A stretch of DNA of 64,000 bases, from assembly GCA_038503075.1 (NCBI GenBank), contig JBCAML010000004.1, positions 703,149 through 767,148 of the forward strand. The letters run 5' to 3'. A program made the translations under genes and the position numbers. Shown here piece by piece: positions 1 to 11,570 of this stretch (its first letter is position 1; each line of letters begins with the position of its first letter). The DNA is from Gyromitra esculenta. Taxonomy: Eukaryota; Ascomycota; Pezizomycetes; Pezizales; Discinaceae. Under the pieces are notes generated by a model. That model worked only from the letters and a program-made list of their open reading frames with translations, did not search any database and was not told where the DNA came from.

Positions 1-69
1 TCTACTATCTTTTGTTTTATTTATATCAAAGTTCAAAACATATTCGACCTTCAATCTTTACTCACAAAC

Positions 70-1438
70 ATGAGCAACACTTCTTCAAACTCGAGTTCGT
101 CTTCTACTGCCAGGCCGGAGGACCGAATAGGACAATTATTGGCTGGGCGTCTGGAACTCACGGGAATACTTGGACTTGGAGCCTATGGAGTCGTTTACAC
201 CGCTGTGGACATTTTCACCTGTACGCCGTTTGCCGTGAAGGCGCTTTCGAAAATTGGTCTGGATTCCCGACAAAAACGGTTTCAGCAGAGAGAGATTGCC
301 CTCCACCATAAAGCCAGCGCCCATCCGAATGTTGTCTCCCTGGTGAAGATTCTCGACACTGCCGATTGCACCTATGTCATTATCGAGTATTGCCCGGAAG
401 GAGACCTTTTTACCAATATCACGGAGCGTGGCCATTACGTGGGGAATGATCACTTGGCTAAACGGGTTTTCCTCCAGCTTTTGGATGCCGTGGAACACTG
501 TCACTCTATGGGGATTTATCACCGCGACCTGAAGCCGGAGAATGTTCTTGTTACCAACGGAGGTCTTACTGTCAAGCTTGCTGACTTTGGTCTTGCCACC
601 ACGGAAGCCATTACCTCTGACTTTGGATGTGGTTCAACATTCTATATGTCTCCTGGTACGATTGATCTCTCTGTTGTATAGAGCGTTTAATGCTAACGTA
701 ATGTCACTAGAATGTCAACAATCCTCTCCACGGAATACAAGTTGCTATGCATCTGCCCCGAACGATGTCTGGTCCCTTGGAGTTATTCTAGTAAATCTCA
801 CATGTGGCCGAAATCCTTGGAAACGGGCCTCGCCTTCCGATAGCACTTTCCGCGCGTACTTGAAGGATCCGCGAATGCTCAGGACCATCTTACCACTATC
901 TTCGGAGCTTGACTTCATTCTCCGTCTCATCTTTGAATGTAACCCACAGAAGAGAATTACCATCCCAGAATTAAGATCCCGGATCATGGCTTGCCAGAGG
1001 TTTACAACTGGGCCTGGTCCTATGGATAGTCCGCCGCTCTCCGAGGTTTCTGACAGCTCTGACCAGCTTGTGGACCCGGATGTCTTCCAGCTTCCAGCCA
1101 CACCTTACCAATCCAAAGCTGCTGGTCTCTTTACCCCCGATTCCACCCCCTCCACTACACCTCAAACAACCCAAAATTCCAGGCCCACTTTCCTATTTTC
1201 TAAACCCCTTGCAACACCACCCCCATCCGATACTTCCTCGGTCAATTCTCAATTTTTCAACGAGACTAACTCTCCATCCGGAGATGTTAGTCCTATTATC
1301 GTTCCCGCTACCCCCACAGATTTCCATTCACCTTCGAGTCAGAACCACTGGGAATTACCTTTTTTCCACGCCTTGGACGATGTGGAGAAAGTGCAGCAGC
1401 CAGTTATCCGCGCTCCACAAGGCGTTCCTGTCTTTTAG
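70..1438 (+). CDS. Ran1/Pat1-type serine/threonine protein kinase
   Basis: Two exons, 70-655 and 711-1438, give 437 residues. The 55-nt intron starts GTACG and has a TGCTAAC branch site just before CACTAG. Splicing restores the conserved SPE motif after the activation segment, whereas reading through hits a stop. Seen in sequence: a glycine-rich loop (GLGAYGVVY), the catalytic-lysine motif FAVKAL, YHRDLKPENVLV (HRD), ADFGLA (DFG), YMSPE and DVWSLGVILVNL. The catalytic domain covers about residues 20-300. A Pro/Ser/Thr-rich tail follows, as is usual for fungal Ran1/Ksp1/Sks1 kinases, which act in the nutrient and meiosis/differentiation switch (family knowledge). The start is the first ATG after a pyrimidine-rich leader. 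Only 69 bases of upstream sequence are visible. I am sure of the kinase fold and fairly sure of the Ran1-like subgroup; which paralogue it is cannot be told. Confidence 0.9.
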
Positions 1439-2740
1439 GCGATTTCTTGCTGGCAGTCGGATCGGGTTTACGGGTCACAGGGCGAAGGCACTTGGGGGAT
1501 GAAAAAAGGAAGAAAAGAAGAGGACAGGAGCATAAAACTCCAACTTACCGCATTGGCGGGTAATGATAATCTCACACGGCGGAACACGCAATGATTTTTT
1601 TCCATCCAAAAACTACCATATACATTTTTTCTTTTCTTTCTTTCAGTTAGGGAGGGGCGGGGCAACCTGATTTTTTTGAGATTAGTTTTCTCTTGTTTTT
1701 CTGCTTTCATGGATAGCGTTGGTGGTAATATGGAGTTCATTGGTTTTTTTTTTGTTACTTTACACTTCTTGTTTTTATTTTACCTCTCTAATGTTCTCAT
1801 TTCTCGTCACAAGCGAAAGATCTTCGGATCGTTCACGTGTGAAAGGAGCTAGGACTTTTTGAGGACTTCTTTTTTTTCCTACCTTTTCTTTTTCCTTTTT
1901 CTTGTACGGCTGGTGTGGTCGCTTTAGTCTGTTTACTTTTTTTTTTGGGTTGGTTGGCGTCTTGCATATAAAGCATGTATTTCGTTTTTTTGTTTTTATT
2001 TGTTTCTAAACCCCATCCATCTTGCATTTTGTGTTGGATTTGAGAAGGGGGGGTAGGGAATAGCAGTGACGGAGATTACTTACGGAAGTGTTCCTTTTCT
2101 TCTCCGCACAATGGTGCAGGAAATGAGGCGGGAAGAACATGTATTTTGAATACATTTTTTCTTTTGTCAGCCAAAAAAATCATGCGCAGGATATTTTTTC
2201 ATGTAGCTATTCAAGGCTTGGGCTGAAAGGAAAAGAAAAAGGGCAGGGCAAGCATAGTATAGCATAGGGAGAAATCAGCTCTCGAGAACGAAACACCTTA
2301 AAATATAGAAAGGCGTTTTGAATGAACCAAAACAATGTTATATTACATTATCATACGGCGTTTACCAGGCAGCTACGTGGCAATCATCACTATCAGCAGC
2401 AGTGCCCTTGCGAAGAGGGGGGAGGGTTGGGTTCGTGTTTGTCTCGTTCCAGTTCTCTTCAAGCTTTTGCGACGTCAGGAGGGGATGTTTTCTTATTCGC
2501 CTCTCAGCCGATCCGGTGATTTGTAGATATCTCAACATGCACACACATACACATATGCATACATGAGATGGGCTGTTTCGTGTTACGGGAAACATCCTCG
2601 GGGAAGGCAAGCATGGGAGGGGGGCCCAGCACCATAGGTTCCTTTATCGCTTCGTATAAGATTCAATTATTTTGCCTTGCGAGAGAGCGTGATATTTGAG
2701 AACATGCATATCGACCCTGTCATGAGGCAGCGCGGTTACA

Positions 2741-2905
2741 TATAAAAGGGGAGGGGAACTCTGCCGTTAGTCTGCTCTAGTCTACGGCCACTCTACTCCA
2801 GCTACCTTGTCTGTAACATCTACCTGGTCTTTCTGTTATCGCCGCTCTTTTCTACCTGCTGGTCAACCTCGTCAACCTCGATAAAACGAAACGAAAAAAA
2901 AAAAA
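2741..2905 (+). promoter_or_regulatory. Core-promoter-like element with no ORF downstream
   Basis: TATAAAA at 2741-2747 is followed by a roughly 120-base pyrimidine-rich stretch with repeated CTAC/TCTAC steps, then the direct repeat GTCAACCTC and a purine run ACGAAACGAAAAAAA. This layout (TATA, CT block, A-rich leader) is typical of strongly expressed fungal genes. The next ATG opens only a 21-codon frame. A perfect 7-bp hairpin (GGGCTGA/TCAGCCC, 2918-2944) lies just beyond. It may drive a non-coding RNA or be the remains of a lost gene; chance resemblance is possible. Confidence 0.35.
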
Positions 2906-5900
2906 CATAGTATCCCAGGGCTGAACATAAAGACAGGTCAGCCCAGGGAAGGGAGCAATATGTTGGAAATCTTGTCTGTAGGAAATATGCGCCTGCTCCA
3001 TTTAGTACAAGGTGACGATTTTTGATCCAAAGAAAGCCAAATGATTTGCAGGTCCCGGACCTTGTGATTCTGGATAAATCCGAAAGAGAGAGAAAATCAT
3101 ATTCATGGAAGCTGATGGTTTTAAACTAACAAACGGGTGTGTCGTCAGCCAGCAGCGTTGCGACATAGACTGGGGGGGAAGAGGAGGAGGAGGAGGCAAG
3201 GCGACCAATGAGGAGTTACGCGCTTTCTTGCCGTGCGACATGGGCCATGGGCTCTTTTGCCGGTGGAACCCTTAGGAATAGACAGCGGGCCCGGTAGTAG
3301 TGGAGGGCGTGTAGTGGTGGTGGTGGTGTTGTTATTGTTTATTATTATGTTCGATAGAAGCGTACTTGGTTAGTAGATATTGGTAGTACTTGAAACTATT
3401 GCGGCTGTGTGTCCTTGTGGAGGGTAATTTTGAAAACAAATGACTGATACTACCTACATACATGCAGCCGGTGTGATATAGAACATACCGATTTGACTTT
3501 TCGGGGGGGTCACTGGTATTCTATTGAGCAATGAGTACAAAAGAACAGTCCGCGTGAGAAGTTGTTTTTCTGATCTGGTCATGATAACTATCACTGCCAC
3601 GAAAATCAGAAAGATTTTACTGAGTCATTGTGTTTGCTACGGGAACGGAAAGCGCACCCCAGTAACTGTGGCCATGATCTGTGTAATATATTTCTGGTGC
3701 ACAGCCGGTCTATATGCAGGGACCGGAAGACTCCAGCTTCAAAATCTAAATATCGCTGAAATTCATATGTACCACATGTGCGTGGGGAAGGAGACACAGA
3801 AAATGATATAATACGCATAGTACACGAGGGGAAAAAAATAAATTTGGTCAGTACTCTAGATACGTACGTATGTAGGTACCAAATTAAAGAACAAGAGTAT
3901 CCATCCAGCCTGGCAACAATGCCTAGCCTGCAGGTTTGAACCGGGGTAAGGTTGAATAATTCCACCGATAACCCCTTTTCCACCAATTTAGTCTATAATA
4001 GGACTTTATTCGCGCTCAGCGGTCCGGACGCCTACGCTGTCTCAAGTAAGACGCTAGATTTCTACCGTTGCTTAGGTTTATACCCTTTTTACTTGCTCTA
4101 TAATGCTGGTGTACATGGTGGTACACCTGTCCACACATGCGAATGTAGGTGCCTGGTGTACCGTGGAAGTACATGTACTTTAGAGTAAAGTCTCCATATG
4201 CATGCACAAATTACAGGAACCCATAGCCATCCCTGGTCAGAAGTACTCGAACCTAGCCTTCGACCCTTTCCAGATAAGATGAAGCCGATTGACAGATTAA
4301 TAGCAGTCAGTCTCTGGATGAGAGTGTGCTGGCCCATGTATACCAGGCTAACCGACGTACATGGTGCCGAGAAGGCGACGGGCAAGCGGGACCAGCAAAA
4401 GAGGCAAGAAATGGTGACTTGTACAAAAGTAATATGTATGATACCGGAATATGCCTACTATTCAGAAAAAATTCTTCATGTGTCCCCATCCCGAACCGGG
4501 ATTGCGTGCGGACCGAGAAAGCTGGCTTCCAGCAAGCTGTAGATCCCTAAATCAACCAGGAAGGTAGTAACGGGCCTAGATACACCTAATATGTGCACGC
4601 ATGGTAATCTCCAGTCCGGAGTCGGGCTATCTAGTCGGAATGCACGAGTATGGATCCCTTAGAATCCTACGCAGACTTGCAGCATGCTGTTCCAGGGGAT
4701 TTTGACAGCAACCGCCCCTACCTTGCGTTGAGATTTGCTCCCCAATGAAAATGCCCACGGGTCCACGAGAACGGTATGTGTATGAGAGCCGCAACTACTT
4801 CGGGTTCTGAAACCTCACTCGACATCCAACCGTGTTTCGTAGTGTTATCCTCCAGCCCGTATCTCCGGATACCCCATCCTCCCAGGCCTGGCCAGCCCAA
4901 GACGTTATCTGAACAGCTCTTTCCCTTGATGTTAACCCTTCTCTCCGCCATGTCTGCCCAGTGGGATAGCGAACAGTTATGCAGAGCAATCCATGCACTA
5001 AATTTCCACGTAGGTATAGATACATACCCGACCCATACCTTACGGTAAGTACATGGCAAGTATATGGTAGCACATGGCACCCTGGTTAGCGTAAGTAGAC
5101 AAAAGTAAAACGAAATAAGTGTAATCTATATCACTGGCTCTCGAGATATCTAGATAACGAAATAGACCTAAGTACCGTGGTAGAGGAACCGTACCCCGCC
5201 TTTGCTTTGTGTCTCACCACCACATTTAGCTTGAGGACGGGATCCGAAACATAATATTGTCTCCAAAAAGTATTCATCTCCCCATCACATGGAGTTTTCT
5301 TTTCTCCTTGCCTCAGATCGACTACCGCATATGCGGGTAGGCGGCTGAGGAGCTACTGCTAATCATGTCCTGTCACTCGATTAACTAAACACTTCTGAAT
5401 CAACCTCAGGTGACTGAATTGCTTGCTTATGTTGTGTGCAACAGGATCTCGCCACATCGATGATTGCGTAGTAAAAAAAATTCGTGAGAAATAATAATTT
5501 TTTCCCCGCAAGACGGCCGGCGATCATAAACCGCCGATTCTCACTATCCTACACGATCGGTTCCTTAAGCGTTGAGCAGTGGGGTGCAGAAGATCTGAAG
5601 GGTACCCGCTTTTGCAAAAAAGTAACGAGGCAACACGAAGCGAAAAAAGGGGGGGGAAGGGGGAAAAGAAATATATACTAGGAACCCCCCCCCACAAGAA
5701 AAAAAAGGGAAGAAAAAAAGAAAACAAGGAGATCGATATCGGGGAAGGGAGAGATGAACTGTTAACATCTTCGGATGCTGCCGGTAGGGCAAGCCGAGGG
5801 ACCCAGGAACCTGAATATTCAGGACCTGGCCCTGAAGTAAATTTGTGGACCCGGGTTTTGCTCAAGCATTGGTATCAAAAGCAATGGGCATCTTCCAAGT

Positions 5901-8297
5901 CTGATTTGAAAACTATGTACCTATAATTGTCATAAAACAGTTATTTTCGAGACCTTAGTACGGGCACCAGCATTTTTCTTATGATAATTGTATTCCCTAG
6001 GTTGGACTGTTTGATAATAACCAAGTCACTTGTTCCCACTCCAGTCTCGATCACAACCTGGGGAGCAAGAAAATGCTTTTATGCTCCGGCCAGAGTTCGA
6101 AAGTTACGAATTCGATGTCATTCAGCGTACCTAATGCCCTATGAAGCAAGAATCGGTTTATCATTCAGAATTTTTTCTCGAGCGTTTCATGATAGACCTA
6201 TAGAAGGAAACCGAATAAGACCTGTACCTGAATTAAAAGCACTGGGATCACTGGGCCACTGAAATATTCTCCAACTCGCACTATTGACCAACCATTAACA
6301 AAACTCCTCATATTGTGTAATAAGCAGGTCAATAGTCGCACATAACCCTAAGAGGACGGTAGCCATCAGGGGGATCCATCCAGATGGACCAATTCCTGCA
6401 CAGGTGAATGTTTGCCCCGCATGAAGACGTCCGATCTGGTTCGCTGTGAGCAATGCGTGACAGATAGCCAAGGAATGGGGGGGGAAAGTCACTCCCGTGT
6501 TTTTGATCAATAGAATAGCGGCCGGCTATCAAAGGTACCGCATCTACCCTGGTCCATTAGGTTGCCGGCGCCTGCATCTCATCCGATGAGTTAGTTGAAC
6601 CCCAGCTCAGATCATTGGACTAGACTTGACTAGGTTGTCCAGAGGTGAGTGCCAGCACAACAATACCGGAACAGGTAAGCTCCCATGACCAGCATCTTGG
6701 GAGGTTTTTTCTCTCCTTTCTCTCCGATAGCGGGCGAATCTCGAATCGAACGAGATGGAGTAGGGAAAGGTGGGAAGTAAAGGGCTCCAGGGGCGGGACC
6801 GGTCAGAAGAAAAAAAGGTAAAGTAAGCAGTAAAATAAAATAAATCCGCGCTACCCAAAAAAGAAAGAAGGAAACCACAGACATGTCGTTGATCGGAGAT
6901 CGATGGTCAAAGATTTAAAAGAGCGTGGTATCCTGATTTTATCCTTTGCATGCAGCTTTCGTCCGCCTTGCTTTTTTTCGCTCTCTCTTCATCAGTATTA
7001 CTGTTACATAAGATACCGCCTTACTCTTGTAATTCTAGAAGGGTGTTGTCCTGTGTTCATAGGTACATATGTAGATGTACTACGAGCGCAGGGTAAGTCT
7101 GGCGACAGGTGGCGGTGCAGCTCTTTTCTCTGTGAGCTCAAGCTTATTTGAATTCCATACTTTTCCTAATTACCTTTGTTCGATGCTTAGCACATAGCAT
7201 TCTCGATTCATTTGACATGTTAACCGGGCCTCTAAGAGGGTTGTAGAAGGAAGAAGAAGTTGAGATCCTTCACTCGCACCGCCACCTATTGCCAGGCTTA
7301 CATCTGCACCCGTAGTACATGTACTTGCGGAGAGCCCATAGTACATGTAATTAGGCCTGAGAAGTTGAGTAAGAAACCAGGAAATCGAATTCTCAACTCC
7401 GAGCTATGCATGTAAGTATAGCAAGACCAATCCCTACGGATGACATGCCGACATTGCCCCAACATTTTTGTCTCGCGATCTATGTGCAGAACCGTATTCC
7501 CCGCCCCATTCGTCTTGAGCATAGAGGATGGGTACATGGCTCTTCTCCGAAGCTTTTCGTGAGAAGGAATCAAAAAAATGCATGCAGCATACGCAACCTG
7601 CCACTACATGTACTTCAAGATTGACGAATTTTTTGACAGGGCTCATACCAAGTTTTTTGATGCCATTTTCAAAAGGAATAATTTTATCGCTGCTGTCTCA
7701 AACCTGCAGGCCACAGCTCATTTTTTCGCTAATAAAGAGAGAAAAAAACAAATAAAATACCCTAAAAAACCGACGAACTTCGTCGTGAGGAGTAGACCCA
7801 CAACAACCATCGTGAAGACAGGAATGCCTATGTCATATGATGCTAAGCATCATGGCTGCTGTCGGCAAGGTCAGCACGGCAGTGGTAGATATTGTCTTAA
7901 GATCGGGAGGAGTTGAAGACGCGTAGAAACCTCATAGGTAGTTAGCAGAAAGTGGGGAAACAAATGATTATAGTGAAGCGAACTTGCGTTTTATCAATCA
8001 TGGTATTTCGTCAGGGGTTTTTGGGGTTAGTCGCTTTACTCGTTAGAAGAGATGCGTCAACTTGGATTTTGTTTCACGATGTTTTTGTAGTGGCGTAAAC
8101 GGCCTTTCCTTGGGGGGGTCAGGGCTGAATTTAATTAAGTACAAATTACATCTTCGCTTCGCCCGTTATCAAGCAATTGCAGTATCTGAAAGACCATGCG
8201 ATTGAACTGGCTATTTGTGCCACCGAAGAGATCATGCTAAATAATTTCCATTTCCCCGAGGGTTTTAACGACAGCGTAAAAGGGAAGTCGAACCACA

Positions 8298-8309
8298 AGG
8301 GTTAGGGTT
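8298..8309 (+). promoter_or_regulatory. Telomere-repeat-like box upstream of TMA7
   Basis: The sequence AGGGTTAGGGTT holds nearly two TTAGGG telomere units about 210 bases upstream of the TMA7 start. Telobox-type motifs bound by Myb-like factors such as Tbf1 are known upstream of ribosomal and translation genes in several fungi. Regulation of TMA7 through this site is inference. Confidence 0.4.
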
Positions 8310-8517
8310 TTTTCCAAGCACCCTAGCCACAGGGCAATACCTAAAATAGCCTATTCTCAGTTTTACGATATAATTGAACCGTTGGTACCGCTAAACCTAC
8401 CACACTGCTTTCTCTAGACCGAAGATTCCCCTCATATCAGCCCCACCATATTGCGCTTTTATTTTTGAAAAACCAACTTTCCAAGAATCCAATACCACTA
8501 CTACTACAGCTAGCAAG

Positions 8518-8981
8518 ATGTCCGGTCGTCAAGGTTAATCCCTAGAAGAGACGGAGAAGGGAGGAGCACGTGCTAATACATCACAAACGAATAGGGGGTA
8601 AAGCTAAGCCGTTGAAGGCGCCTAAGAAGAAGGTTGTCGAAGAGGACGAGGAAGATAGGGTATGTTACCATTTCTATACATAACTAAGGTTAAGAGGAAA
8701 AGAAAGTACTAATTTCGGTGATTATAGGCCTTCAAGGAACGACAAAGAAAAGGTACAGACCCGAAAATGATATCGTCCAAATGGGCATGGCTGGCAAGCC
8801 GATGACGACGAAGTGTAGTACTAACATCTTAATAGAAGCTGCCGAGCAGAAGGCCATGGCTGAGAGAGCGAAGAAGGGAGGGCCATTGGTCTGTGAACCG
8901 TTTCGTTCGAAATTTACGAGGTTGAATATGCTGACATGTGACTAGGGGAGTGGTGGCGGTATCAAGAAATCCGGGAAATAG
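8518..8981 (+). CDS. TMA7: Translation machinery-associated protein 7 (TMA7)
   Basis: Five exons (8518-8533, 8595-8659, 8728-8752, 8836-8888, 8946-8981) sum to 195 nt and encode 64 residues. Every intron is GT-AG, with branch sites such as TACTAAT (8707) and TACTAAC (about 8817). The product starts MSGRQGGKAKPLKAPKKK, has an acidic patch and a charged helix rich in K, E, R and Q, and ends GSGGGIKKSGK. That is the complete order of the conserved TMA7 family: a basic N-terminal PLKAPKK motif, an acidic/helical middle and a GGPL...GIKKSGK tail. TMA7 associates with ribosomes and affects translation efficiency in yeast; its molecular role is poorly known. Because the exons are so short, unspliced reading frames do not reveal this gene. 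It converges on the gene at 9298. Confidence 0.93.
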
Positions 8982-9297
8982 ATTGTGAAAACGGCGGCAT
9001 ATGATAAATGAAATGACACGAGTTCTGAATCACTTTAATCACCTTTTTCTCTTGCTTGGGTATTTGGTTTGCACTGCAGGATGTAGGAGAGGTGTTCTAT
9101 AGGCGTATGCATTAATTGTATGCCCAAGTCATGATCCTCTATTAGGGTCTAGAATAAAATACCGTTTCCTATCTCTTTCTGCAATTGCTACTACAACTTT
9201 AAAAGCTGTTCCATGAAAACTGTCCTCTTTTATGTGCTTAACCCTGTTGGGACTCTGGGCTTGTAGCGGTTTCGAAAGTATTGATATTGAAGGTTAT
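8982..9297. other. Short convergent intergenic region
   Basis: This lies between the stop codons of two convergent genes and presumably holds both 3' UTRs. I see no further gene or motif. Confidence 0.6.
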
Positions 9298-10194
9298 TCA
9301 GTCTTCCCAAGCTTTGAACTCTTTCTGCCGCACTGCCTGTGGTGCCACTTTCTTTGCCCTTCTCAAGGTCACAATCTCCCTTGTATCGTCTAGCTCCCAA
9401 CCCACTTGATACTCCTTCCGCAGATCCTCCCATTGCATTCCCACCACCGCCTCAACGTAGCTTAGCTCTAGCGTGAAATAAGTTTTCCCTAAACACTTGA
9501 GTGTATCAGTCCTCATCCTCTTTTCTGCATCTTCCAACAACCTTCCTTTGTAAAGATCGACTTTCATTTTCATCGCTCTAAAGCTCCAATAGTTTCCATG
9601 AACTAGTGCAAGGATAGCCTGCGTGATCCTATAGTCTTTAACCCCGAACGCCCGTTTGACCATGAAGGCTTCCGAGTAGTTCTCCATATGGCATGCTAGA
9701 TGTAGCATATAATATCCGGCGAACTCCTGCAATTCACCCGGAGACAGCGGGACGATGGGGTGAACGGTATGCAGGAGATGAAGTAGCGCAGGATGATACG
9801 ACTCAGTGTGCTTCATCAGGATGGCCGCGCGGATTATGAATACGTAGACTTGATGGGTGAAGGCGTCGACGCGATTGGAGGCTACGATTCCCTCACGGAG
9901 CTTCCTCATCGAGAGTAGGATGGAGGAAAGTTCGGCGTTAGAAGTGTCGGCGAATCGTGCATTTTTGTCGGCAGAGGCCAGCGAGGCAAATGCTGCGGCG
10001 AGCTTACTGTCGAGATCGGAGCTGCCGTCGGCCGAGCCACAGAACTTGATGTACTTTTCGACGATCTGGGTATAGTATCTACATGTATTGATCTAAAGAT
10101 GAGTGGCGGGGAGGGATTGGTGAAGCGTGGTTGGGTATGAACAGACTTTTCTTGGTTCTTCTCGTCTAATAGCCTTCAGAAGGGAGGAGAGATA
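9298..10194 (-). CDS. Helical PCI-like (CSN8/PSMD8/eIF3K-type) protein, 5' end unresolved
   Basis: The main exon is 9298-10065 and encodes 255 residues, mostly amphipathic helix, ending KEFKAWED. An AG acceptor at 10066-10067 (ATACCCAG) fits an upstream 48-nt exon at 10147-10194 in phase, reading YLSSLLKAIRREEPRK. Further 5' exons and the start codon are not resolved; the ATG at about 9909 used by the plain ORF is internal. The segments HLACHMENYSEAF, LVHGNYWSFRAMK and LKCLGKTYFTLEL recall the helical repeats of fungal CSN8/PSMD8/eIF3K-type proteins, so a PCI-like scaffold role is possible, but that assignment rests on memory. Its first intron carries one TACATGTA copy (10080). Confidence 0.6.
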
Positions 10195-11570
10195 CTGATC
10201 AGTGGCTAGATGCGAGAATAGACAGGGCGAAAGTGGCCAGACCTATTATCTCCTGATCAGAGAGTCAGTTCTTCGTTTCAGCGTTTTTTCAATCTATCGT
10301 TACTGGTCACCTCAGACCCAACCGACCTTTGCTCACGAAGCCAAAGTCGTCAACGACGGGCTTTAGACGACTGGAACGCCATGAAGGGGTTCTAATCCCC
10401 GCCCCACCACGACCGCCCCATCCCCCGCGAGGCATCTTATCGGCACTTGACATCGTATCGTTGTTGAAGCTGCACGAGTAATGAGCAAGGAGGAGCAAGA
10501 GCCTGCGCTATGGTGGGGAAAGACCACATGTAAGCCATGTGGCATGACATACGGCCTGCTTGGGCTGCTTGCGAATTGTAGGGGATTTGAGCCGCAACCT
10601 ACGTTTCGAACACGCAAAACTGATACGATCTCACAAAGGGCACCAGTATTTTGGATGCCCGTTCTGAGCTCTATGCTGCTCGTGGGGTGCGAATTTGTTT
10701 TCGATACCTCACTGTTTAGAATGATCTACAGATTACGTTACCTCTATGCCTCAATGGTTGCTTGATAAGCTCAATTCCTCAGTAAGGCTCTCTCGAAACC
10801 GGAGTGCTACTCCCTAGGCTTAAGTCATAAAAGGATACATACATAGAAACTGTGATTGATATGGAGTAGCCCATCGAATCAGAGGCTTAAGGGTTGAAGA
10901 GGAACTTGGAAATGGTATAATCTCACACACGATATGGCTTAACCTGCATTTTCTTGTTTTATGAAACGCGCGCGCCTTGCTGACTTATAGCCCTCGAGAT
11001 ATACTTCTATCACTTCGCACAGAGTCCTCAGCTCTAGGCAATATTTTGAGTCATGAGCAAGTATGCGATTAAGAATTATTTTTCTTGTAGCTTATAAATT
11101 TGACGGATCTAATTTCTAAATGAAATTAGGGAGATCGTTGCGTTTAATACTGAAGTCTTTTATCAGTGGTGAGCACAGAGTTAAAGTAGCAAAAATTGGT
11201 AATAATGCGAGTCCAGTACCTACATGTAATGCTGCCACTTACTGTAGTACTAACTAGCCAATACAATAATATTTGGCATTGATCAAACCTTGAGACAATC
11301 GCAAGAGATATGTCCTTGGCTCTTTTTATTGGGAAGGTTCAAGAAGATCGTGTAGTTTTCACTTGGACATGGTGCTCTGCCAAGCATTCCTGCTTGCACA
11401 GGCTGGTGGGATGTGCCCTTCCTCGGCTTCCAACGGCTCCCCGCAGCGCTATGCCGAGTCACGGGCGGTCACTTGCTATGAATGTCACTTGCTATTTTGT
11501 GCAGGCATCTTGATTGACTGGCGGAGCGATCTTGACCGACCTCTCTTTCATCTTAGCATTCCTCATCATC
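10195..11570. other. Intergenic region
   Basis: No gene supported downstream of the unresolved 5' part of the PCI-like gene. It contains a tRNA B-box-like inverted repeat at 10386-10400 (rejected as a tRNA) and a TACATGTA at 11221. The last few hundred bases should hold the enoyl-CoA hydratase promoter. Confidence 0.5.

Larger units (their letters stand above)
1439..8517. other. Long intergenic tract with no supportable gene
   Basis: About 7.1 kb between the kinase and TMA7. Both strands carry only short ORFs (under about 130 codons) without recognisable domains, good splice context or family resemblance, so I call none of them. The first few hundred bases are T-rich and probably the kinase 3' UTR. 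The rest contains the promoter-like element at 2741-2905, four copies of the palindrome TACATGTA (4170, 7316, 7342, 7605), several A- or G-rich runs around 5640-5760, and a telomere-like box at 8298-8309 that more likely belongs to TMA7. Confidence 0.6.

Noticed and set aside
3002..3241. Reverse ORF with a poly-Pro stretch
   Set aside because: Generated by a GGA/GGC simple-sequence run; no promoter, no domain.
3925..3945. GGTTCAAACC-type B box on the minus strand
   Set aside because: The T-stem does not pair and no cloverleaf can be formed.
10386..10400. tRNA B-box-like sequence GGTTCTAATCC in an inverted repeat GGGGTTCTAATCCCC
   Set aside because: No matching acceptor stem, A box or anticodon arm can be laid out about 50-70 bases upstream on either strand.
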